Positions 6,068-11,727 of a stretch of 11,727 nt of DNA are shown here, one piece after another. A program made the position numbers and the translations under genes. Positions within the stretch are counted from its first letter, which is position 1, and the number at the start of each line of letters is the position of its first letter. Source of the DNA: Rhodospirillaceae bacterium (GTDB lineage: Bacteria > Pseudomonadota > Alphaproteobacteria > UBA8366 > GCA-2717185); the NCBI GenBank assembly GCA_018660965.1, contig JABJJH010000028.1, positions 1 to 11,727 of the forward strand, given 5' to 3'. The notes beneath the pieces were generated by a model. It had not been told where the DNA came from and ran no database searches. It saw only the letters and a list, made by a program, of their open reading frames with translations.

Positions 6068-9000
6068 ATGATGCGGGAACCAACAGCCTCTCCCCTCGAA
6101 CCAAAACCGCCGAAGCACGGGCGGCCACGATCCCCTCTTGCCCAAATCGCCATCCTTCTGCTGGCTGGGCTCGCAGTCAGCCTGGTGACGGCATGGGTTT
6201 TTCGAACACAAATCGCCGCGACAATCGCCATCGCCGCGTTGAAAAACAATGGATATCCCAGCGCATCGATGTCCGTGATCCGGCTGGGATTTCACCGCGC
6301 CACAGTCGCAACACTCGTACTTTCCCCAAACTTGCGCGCGTCGAAAATTGAGGCGACTTATACCCTGAACGGCATTCTGTCCAAGCAGTTGGAAAGTCTT
6401 CACGTAACCGGATTCTATTTCGACAGCACCCCGTCAACCACATCGCCCGATGGGGCATTTCAAATCCCATTGATCGAAATCCCCGTGGATCGCTTACGGG
6501 TGACCGGTTCACGCGCGACCTTGCAAACGACGAGCGGCGGCGTGGACATAGACTTCAGCGGCGACCTGACCAGACGCGATGACGACGCCAGCGACCTCCA
6601 ATTATCGGCGACGATAAAATCCGGTGGGGCAGAGGCGGCCTTCCACACCAACGGAATCGTCACGACGATTCCATTGCAGTCTCTGGAAATAACTGCAGCT
6701 ATCAATGGCGCCGTCCACTCCGCAGATGTGCAGGTCTCGTTCGACGGCGCGATTGATGGTCTCCACCTTGTGTCCGGCGAAACGTTCGCGCGTGTCTCGA
6801 TCGCCAACGCCGTCATGACCACCGCCGCCCGCCAAGCGTCCCTGTCGCGACTGAGCGCGCAAGTCATCCATCGCCCCGACAGCGCTCTCGAGATCGACGT
6901 GACCGGGATGCTGCATGGCGACGAGATACCACCCGAAACAAAGTTCTCACTCGCGTTGAACGCCCCCAAGCCGGTCGGACAGGCCCCGGCTGAATTCCAC
7001 GCGGTTCTCGACTCAACTCTGGGATGGGGCCAGTTGGATGGCCATATCGACCCGGACTGGCGAATAAACGCCACGGCGTCAGGCGCATACGAACCAGACG
7101 GTGAAACCGCCGCACACGTCACCGGCGCGATAAAAGGTCGCCTGGGAGAGGACGCTGCGTTCTCCCTGTCGGGCGTCGTCGCACCGGATTGGGCGCTGTC
7201 GATGGGGATTCCAGACGCCAGCGCCGCCGGGGAAATCGCCTTTACCGTGAACGGCGGAATTCCTTTAACCGCCGCCCTCGTCGACCCGAACGCCTTGAGC
7301 CGCACCGCATATTTAGCAGGGCGGATCGACCTCGACTTAACCGACGCCGACATCCCCGGCCTCTTAACCGCCAAGGCGACATCGGGCGCCTTGACGTTCG
7401 ACGCACACGACAACGCCATCGACATAGCGCTGGTACAAGGCCTGGATGTGCAGGGCCTGACGCTAACGCCCGAATTGGCTCCATCCTCCGTGCGGCGTCT
7501 CCTCAATGACTCCCTGTCCCTCGGCGCACCGCCGTCCCGTCCCATCCGTATCGAGAACGCTTTCAACAATCCAATTCTCCTTCTCCCCGACAGCCTGAAC
7601 CTTAAAACACCAAAATCCAGCGCGGCATTGCCGAAAGGCGCGACGCTTCGGTTCAACCCCGACCTATCCTTCGCCGAAGCCGATTTTCCACACGTCACGT
7701 TTCACACTAACGACGCTATCGTGAACGGCGGCGCCCCCTTGCATCTGATTCGGGCAAGCGTGACGGGATCGCTCGAAAACCTTCACCTTTCGCCCGGCAA
7801 CGCCTCAGGCCAATTCCGCGTGTCCGGCGCCGCGCCCATCGTTCAAGCGCCCGTCACCGCACACGCGCACGCAAGCCTATCCGGATCCTTTAAACGGGAC
7901 GGCTCACATATCAGCATAACCGCCGACCCGGACAGCAGCCTTGGCGTATCCGACATCGCTATAAACGGAATCGCCTTGAGCAACGCCCCTATAACCCTGT
8001 CGCCCGATGGCGCCGCCTCACTCTCCATCGACCTGTCGCAAGCGTCCCCGCGCATCGCCTACGTCGCACGTCTAAAGCCCGTCGAGGCCTTGCTGATCGT
8101 CCCTATGGCGGGCGTCCCCACCACCATCGGCGTCGCGATCCCGAACATCGAAGCGTCAGGCTCAACGGCGTCACACTCGGTTCAACTGGGCGGCGGAAGC
8201 CTCAGACTTCCCGCCTACGACCTGTCCTTGAACGGCGTCGACATGCGCGCCGATATCGGCTTGAACACAACCGCCTCTTTATCTATCGCCGCAATCGAGA
8301 ATCTGAGCGATGCGCCCTGGTTCATACCCCTTAAGCTGAAGGCTAGCGCCGCGATCAAGGATGGCGTCGCCACCTTCAAGGGGCGCCTCGACGATACGCC
8401 CGGCAACATTGTCATCGACGCCAACGGTCGCCACAATTTTGCGAAAAAAACCGGAAATGCGGCGATAAAAGCCAAAAAAATCACGTTTTTGCCCACCGTT
8501 TTGCAACCCGATGCGCTGTCCCCTCGCCTGCGCCATATGTTTCGCGAAGTCGATGGCGATATCGCCCTTCAGTCCACGCTGTCATGGCGTGACGGCGCCC
8601 TGCGAAGCGGCGCCGAGGCGCTGGTCAACCTCGCCCGCCTGGAAACCGACGAAGTCAACGTGACAAACGCCGCGGCGATACTCACCTTCGACAATTTGTT
8701 CCCACCGACCACCCCGCCCGGCCAGATCGTGGAAGTCGGCGAAATCGACCTTGGCGTGCCCTTGACCGATGGCCGCCTAGCACTTCACCTGCGCGCCGAT
8801 GGCAGCGTCCTGGCCGGGTTGGAAAAATTCAACCTGTTCGGTGGCCGCATCGAAACAACGCCGTTCGTCCTGCCCCGGACCTTCGACAACTTCACCATCC
8901 CCCTCGCCGTCACCGGCATCCGCCTCGCCGACCTGCTGGCCGTGGCGAAATTCGGCGACTTGACCGCGACCGGGGCGCTGGATGGGTCGATCCCCGTCAC

Positions 9001-9382
9001 CATCACCGGCGGCGAATTCGCCGTGCGCGACGGCCTGTTGAAAACCGTGGCGGGGGGATCGCTGCGCTACCGCCCGCGCGCCATCGGCCCGGCCCTGTCG
9101 GAGGCCAACGAAGGCGCCGCCCTGTTCCTCGATCTGGTGAAAGATTTCTCCTACGACGAAATCCAGGTCACGCTCAACGAAGGGGAATTCGAACAAATCG
9201 CCTTCGGCTTCAAGATCAAGGGCCACAACAAGACCGTCTATAACGGCGTCCCGGTTGATCTGAACGTCACCCTGACGGGCCCCTTGCGCAAAATCCTGCA
9301 ACAGGGCCACGAAACTTTCACCACGCCCGCGTGGTTAAAGGAACGCATCGCCGAATTCGAACAAAAGCAACCAAACCGATAA
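6068..9382 (+). CDS. YdbH-like AsmA-superfamily protein, probable phospholipid transport bridge
   Basis: The 1104-residue protein has a short proline-rich cytoplasmic start, one transmembrane anchor (about 24-44, AQIAILLLAGLAVSLVTAWVF) and then about 1000 residues of beta-rich periplasmic sequence, as in AsmA-like bridge proteins. The C-terminal part (about 870-1095) fits the YdbH domain: TDGRLALHLRADG, FNLFGGRIETTPF, GIRLADLLAVAKFGDLTATG, then GSLRYRP, DFSYDEIQVTLNEGEF and KTVYNGVPVDLNVTLTG. In E. coli YdbH (879 residues) works with the lipoprotein YnbE and with YdbL in moving phospholipids to the outer membrane. Neither partner gene follows here. Two ATG codons (6068, 6071) are possible starts and no ribosome site is visible before them; the gene lies directly behind the cox terminator, so it needs its own promoter or a leaderless start. 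Family membership is firm at the C-terminus; the exact role is inferred. Confidence 0.82.
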   Translation: MMREPTASPLEPKPPKHGRPRSPLAQIAILLLAGLAVSLVTAWVFRTQIAATIAIAALKNNGYPSASMSVIRLGFHRATVATLVLSPNLRASKIEATYTLNGILSKQLESLHVTGFYFDSTPSTTSPDGAFQIPLIEIPVDRLRVTGSRATLQTTSGGVDIDFSGDLTRRDDDASDLQLSATIKSGGAEAAFHTNGIVTTIPLQSLEITAAINGAVHSADVQVSFDGAIDGLHLVSGETFARVSIANAVMTTAARQASLSRLSAQVIHRPDSALEIDVTGMLHGDEIPPETKFSLALNAPKPVGQAPAEFHAVLDSTLGWGQLDGHIDPDWRINATASGAYEPDGETAAHVTGAIKGRLGEDAAFSLSGVVAPDWALSMGIPDASAAGEIAFTVNGGIPLTAALVDPNALSRTAYLAGRIDLDLTDADIPGLLTAKATSGALTFDAHDNAIDIALVQGLDVQGLTLTPELAPSSVRRLLNDSLSLGAPPSRPIRIENAFNNPILLLPDSLNLKTPKSSAALPKGATLRFNPDLSFAEADFPHVTFHTNDAIVNGGAPLHLIRASVTGSLENLHLSPGNASGQFRVSGAAPIVQAPVTAHAHASLSGSFKRDGSHISITADPDSSLGVSDIAINGIALSNAPITLSPDGAASLSIDLSQASPRIAYVARLKPVEALLIVPMAGVPTTIGVAIPNIEASGSTASHSVQLGGGSLRLPAYDLSLNGVDMRADIGLNTTASLSIAAIENLSDAPWFIPLKLKASAAIKDGVATFKGRLDDTPGNIVIDANGRHNFAKKTGNAAIKAKKITFLPTVLQPDALSPRLRHMFREVDGDIALQSTLSWRDGALRSGAEALVNLARLETDEVNVTNAAAILTFDNLFPPTTPPGQIVEVGEIDLGVPLTDGRLALHLRADGSVLAGLEKFNLFGGRIETTPFVLPRTFDNFTIPLAVTGIRLADLLAVAKFGDLTATGALDGSIPVTITGGEFAVRDGLLKTVAGGSLRYRPRAIGPALSEANEGAALFLDLVKDFSYDEIQVTLNEGEFEQIAFGFKIKGHNKTVYNGVPVDLNVTLTGPLRKILQQGHETFTTPAWLKERIAEFEQKQPNR

Positions 9383-9399
9383 TCTCTCTCAACGCCCGA

Positions 9400-9443
9400 A
9401 TGCTAACCCTCGGCCCCTTTTTCGGTTAGCATGAGTTAGCATT
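9400..9443. repeat. Three-copy GTTAGCAT repeat with alternative hairpins
   Basis: ATGCTAACC (9400-9408) is the exact reverse complement of GGTTAGCAT (9424-9432), and AATGCTAAC (9399-9407) is that of GTTAGCATT (9435-9443). The left arm can thus pair with either of two tandem right arms set 10 bases apart. The element lies 17 bases after the ydbH-like stop, between convergent genes. The loop contains CCCCTTTTTC but no T-run follows the stem, so a terminator role is possible but not canonical. Confidence 0.6.
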
Positions 9444-9486
9444 AATATACATCTTGGCCCTTGCAGGCCTACGCTCTACCGCCCGT

Positions 9487-9510
9487 TAAATTCCCATTAA
9501 TGGGAATTTA
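9487..9510. repeat. Perfect 24-bp palindrome between convergent genes
   Basis: TAAATTCCCATT is followed directly by its exact reverse complement, with no spacer. A related short palindrome, GAAATTTC (9523-9530, within GGGAAATTTC), lies just downstream. It may be a protein-binding dyad, or the hairpin end of the minus-strand transcript from 9544-10080, for which no other terminator is visible. There is no flanking T-run on either strand. Confidence 0.6.
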
Positions 9511-9543
9511 TGCTGTTATAGGGAAATTTCAAGACCCACGCAC

Positions 9544-10080
9544 TTAAATTGGTGAATTTTTATCATCGTCTTCTCCAATTTTAAGCGCCGTGCGTTTTTG
9601 CATTTTTTCCTGAATTTCCGCTTCAATTTTCGCCCGCTCTTCAGGTGGCAGGGCTTGCAGCTGTTCTTTCGTCAACCCCATCTCCGCCAAAAGAGCCTCG
9701 TAATATCGCTCCTCCGGCGTTTTACTCATGTAATCAAGAAACTTATTGACCGCGTCGCTGGCGGAATCATCGGATGCTGCTGCGCTCCCTGCATCTTCAG
9801 GGGCGTTTACCTGGGCGGGTTCTTGCGCGATTTTCTGTGCGTCAAAGAGCGTTCCGGACTGTTTTGTTTTTTGCAGCTGCGCAAAAGCGGAAGACTTTTC
9901 CGCTTCCCTCCCCGGAAAGACGGCAATTTTTTCTTCCCCGTGCTTTTTTTCCTGGCCGCCTACACGCTGTTGATACGCCGTGTCAGAAAATTCATCCCCC
10001 TTAAATAAAGGGCGTTTGCTTGGATCGGGCTGTGTCGCGTTAGGATAATTATTAAAAATCCCTGCTGGAATAGAGGTCAT
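9544..10080 (-). CDS. Uncharacterised hydrophilic protein with conserved-looking C-terminal helices
   Basis: I do not recognise a named family for this 178-residue protein. It has no signal peptide, membrane segment or cysteine. The first 110 residues are polar and low in complexity (Gln, Lys, Ala, Ser-rich, with AGSAAASDDSASDA), suggesting disorder. The C-terminal part resembles a short helical module that I associate with hypothetical alphaproteobacterial proteins: FLDYMSKTPEER (114-125), EMGLTKEQLQALPPEERAKI, and then a charged tail. Coding is supported by the uninterrupted frame and the amphipathic C-terminus. Base composition is visibly more AT-rich than that of its neighbours. The ribosome site is weak (GTTGAG before the ATG). 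It lies 127 bases downstream of the kinase on the same strand and may be transcribed from that operon or alone. Confidence 0.6.
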   Translation of the reverse strand: MTSIPAGIFNNYPNATQPDPSKRPLFKGDEFSDTAYQQRVGGQEKKHGEEKIAVFPGREAEKSSAFAQLQKTKQSGTLFDAQKIAQEPAQVNAPEDAGSAAASDDSASDAVNKFLDYMSKTPEERYYEALLAEMGLTKEQLQALPPEERAKIEAEIQEKMQKRTALKIGEDDDKNSPI

Positions 10081-10207
10081 GGCTCAACTCATTCGTTTTT
10101 CGAGGCCATCATCTCAATGCACATTACATACCAGTAGGTCGATTTTTAATTTTCCCCGGATTGTCTGACCAAATCGCCATTAACCTGTCAGGCCCGACTT
10201 ACACCCT

Positions 10208-11668
10208 CTATTCAGCGGGCAATTGAAGGGTCACCCGTAAACCGCCTTGCGGGCGATTAGCGATGCAGACATCGCCGCCGTGGGCGCGCAGAATTGTTTG
10301 GGCGATGGCCATGCCGAGTCCCATGCCGCCGGTTTGACGGTTGCGCGAGTCCTCCAGCCGGAAAAAAGGCTCGAAAACCCTTGGTAAATCAGCCTCGGCG
10401 ATCCCGGGACCGTCATCCTCGACCACAATAGCGACGCCCGCCTCTCGGCGTTCGATATGAACCGTGGCCGACCCTGCATACGCCAAGGCGTTTTCCACGA
10501 TATTGCGCAGCGCGCGGCGCAACGCAAATGGTTGGCAATTGGCGATGAGTCGCCCACCTTCAAGCGGCGTGAAGTGCGCCTCCTTGCCCAAATCAACAGC
10601 GTCGGCGCAAACGCTTTCCGCCAAAGCTTCAAGATCGGTTTCAACGAACGCCTCGTCACTGGTGTCTTCGCGAACGAAAGCCAACGTCGCTTCCGCCATC
10701 GCCTGCATTTCATCGAGAGTGGCCAATATCTTCGCCTGCAACGCCGCATCATCGATGAATTCTGCGCGGATGCGCAGCGACGTGATCGGCGTGCGGATAT
10801 CATGGGAAATCGCCGCCAGCATTCGGATACGGTCGGCCGTAAAACGCTGTTGACGATCCTGCATGCGGTTGAACGCGGAAATGGTGTCGCGAACGTCACT
10901 GGGCCCCTCCTCGGGCAGTGGCGTGAACACCTCCCCCCGTCCGGCGCTCTCGGCCGCGGCGGCGAGGCCCGCCAACGGCCGCGTCACCCGCCGCACCAAC
11001 ACCACGATCATCACGATCAACGCCAACGCCGTGGCCGCCATCGCCGTCAACGACGCCACGGCCCAACCCGGGGCCACGGGCGGTAACTGTGTTCGCGTAT
11101 TCAACCAATTTCCGTCGACGAGACGAACTGCGATGATCATGCCACCGCCAGGGACCGGCCCGCTCGCGCCATGTTCGCTGTCATGTCCCCTTTCATGTCC
11201 TGGGCCATGCGAAGAATGCCTGTCACCGTCATCATCGTCTTCGCCGCGCATATGGTCTTGGGCGTCACGCGAATGCCGCCACGGCCCCCAACGCCAAAAC
11301 CCATCGCCCTCTTCCATCGCGCCGACCTCGATAGATCTTTCGCCGCTACCCAGGCGACGCGCCAGACGGCGTCGAATCCGCGCGGCGCGGAATCCGTCCT
11401 GTTCGTCGTCAACCATACTTTCACGAGACAGCGTAAAGCGAAGCAAGGGACCGCCCGCTTTTCGCGCGATTGCGTCCCGCATTTCGATTGGCGCGTTCTC
11501 CATCAGCCGCACAACCGACGCAATCCGCGACAACGACTGAAACTGGTTAGCCTGGTGAACCGCCAGTCGTCTTTCGTCAATGAAGGCAAAAAAGCTGATC
11601 ACATGGGCGCTCACCATCACGATGAGCAAACCGGCGATCAGTTGACCCGCCAGACGACGCGGCCACAT
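10208..11668 (-). CDS. Sensor histidine kinase (EnvZ/OmpB-type) with His/Asp-rich periplasmic segment
   Basis: The 486-residue inner-membrane kinase has TM1 (about 10-30), a periplasmic domain (31-200), TM2 (about 203-225), a HAMP linker (RRVTRPLAGL onward, to about 275), then the H-box AAISHDIRTPITSL with phospho-acceptor H289. The ATPase domain shows the N-box NIVENALAYA (N389, N393), the G1 box EDDGPGI (417-423), the F-box FEPFF (432-436) and the G2 box GGMGLGMA (447-454). The periplasmic domain carries an unusual segment (residues 132-166) with seven histidines and about a dozen Asp/Glu, including DDDD, suggestive of metal binding or pH sensing. The start ATG overlaps the stop of the upstream response regulator gene (TAATG), with GGAG 8 bases before it, so the pair is translationally coupled. 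The signal and the target genes cannot be read from this window. Confidence 0.93.
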   Translation of the reverse strand: MWPRRLAGQLIAGLLIVMVSAHVISFFAFIDERRLAVHQANQFQSLSRIASVVRLMENAPIEMRDAIARKAGGPLLRFTLSRESMVDDEQDGFRAARIRRRLARRLGSGERSIEVGAMEEGDGFWRWGPWRHSRDAQDHMRGEDDDDGDRHSSHGPGHERGHDSEHGASGPVPGGGMIIAVRLVDGNWLNTRTQLPPVAPGWAVASLTAMAATALALIVMIVVLVRRVTRPLAGLAAAAESAGRGEVFTPLPEEGPSDVRDTISAFNRMQDRQQRFTADRIRMLAAISHDIRTPITSLRIRAEFIDDAALQAKILATLDEMQAMAEATLAFVREDTSDEAFVETDLEALAESVCADAVDLGKEAHFTPLEGGRLIANCQPFALRRALRNIVENALAYAGSATVHIERREAGVAIVVEDDGPGIAEADLPRVFEPFFRLEDSRNRQTGGMGLGMAIAQTILRAHGGDVCIANRPQGGLRVTLQLPAE

Positions 11669-11727
11669 TATGAACGCTCCACGGCGCTGGTGAACATATA
11701 TCCGCCGCCGCGCACGGTTTTGATCAA
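11668..11727 (-). CDS. C-terminus of an OmpR/PhoB-family response regulator, cut by the window edge
   Basis: Only the last 19 codons are visible: LIKTVRGGGYMFTSAVERS, then TAA. The RGxGY(M)F sequence is the end of the winged-helix DNA-binding domain of OmpR-type regulators (the beta-hairpin wing and last strand). Its stop codon shares one base with the start of the histidine kinase gene, the usual arrangement for a cognate pair. The receiver domain and start lie outside the window. Confidence 0.85.
   Translation of the reverse strand: MIKTVRGGGYMFTSAVERS

Noticed and set aside
6460..7698. Long open frame (412 codons) on the minus strand
   Set aside because: It is antisense to the ydbH-like gene, rich in Arg/Ser/Pro, with no family motif, so it is a shadow frame.
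10081..10207. A terminator or promoter in the spacer between the kinase and the hypothetical gene
   Set aside because: Only 4-5 bp inverted repeats (such as CCTG-T-CAGG) and a -10-like TATGTA without a fitting -35 box are visible, which is too weak to call.
10457..11540. Several open frames on the plus strand across the histidine kinase gene
   Set aside because: The kinase has all its catalytic boxes on the minus strand. The plus-strand products are low-complexity Arg/Ala/Pro sequence.
1..11727. CRISPR array, insertion sequence, tRNA or prophage remains
   Set aside because: No regularly spaced repeats, transposase motifs, cloverleaf-like segments or phage structural genes were seen.

Overview
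The window looks like chromosomal DNA of a fairly GC-rich alphaproteobacterium, probably Rhodospirillales-like. This placement is an inference from codon use, the form II cox gene cluster, the ChaN-family lipoprotein and the style of the two-component pair. I see no rRNA, tRNA, CRISPR array, transposase or phage gene. Both ends of the window cut through genes.

Left end (1-1271): the 3' part of a ChaN/Tiki-like haem-binding lipoprotein gene on the + strand. It converges, with only 8 bases between them, on a minus-strand gene for a stand-alone Panacea (SocA-like/DUF4065) protein. A 183-base divergent spacer follows, with a good TATAAT-type promoter for the Panacea gene and a weaker candidate for the cox operon.

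Centre (1455-5981): a coxG-coxS-coxL-coxM cluster encoding a molybdenum hydroxylase of the carbon monoxide dehydrogenase family. CoxS carries two [2Fe-2S] clusters, CoxL the molybdenum cofactor and CoxM the FAD. CoxG is a membrane-anchored SRPBCC protein that would tie the enzyme to the membrane and quinone pool. CoxL has the form II loop AYRGAGR rather than the copper-binding AYRCSFR of proven CO dehydrogenases, and the S-L-M order is also that of form II, so the true substrate is open. A strong intrinsic terminator closes the cluster. No cox maturation gene (coxD, E, F) lies in the window.

Right of centre (6068-9382): a 1104-residue AsmA-superfamily protein with a YdbH-like C-terminus, probably an inner-membrane-anchored bridge for phospholipid transport to the outer membrane. 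No ynbE or ydbL partner follows. The short convergent spacer after it holds three copies of GTTAGCAT and a perfect 24-bp palindrome.

Right end (9544-11727, all minus strand): an unrecognised, mostly hydrophilic 178-residue protein, then a sensor histidine kinase with a striking His/Asp-rich periplasmic segment. The kinase overlaps by one base the end of an OmpR/PhoB-type response regulator cut by the window edge. I did not find a convincing new multigene system. The points most worth following are the form II CoxL with its own CoxG, the orphan Panacea protein, the partnerless YdbH-like protein, the His-rich kinase sensor and the structured spacers.
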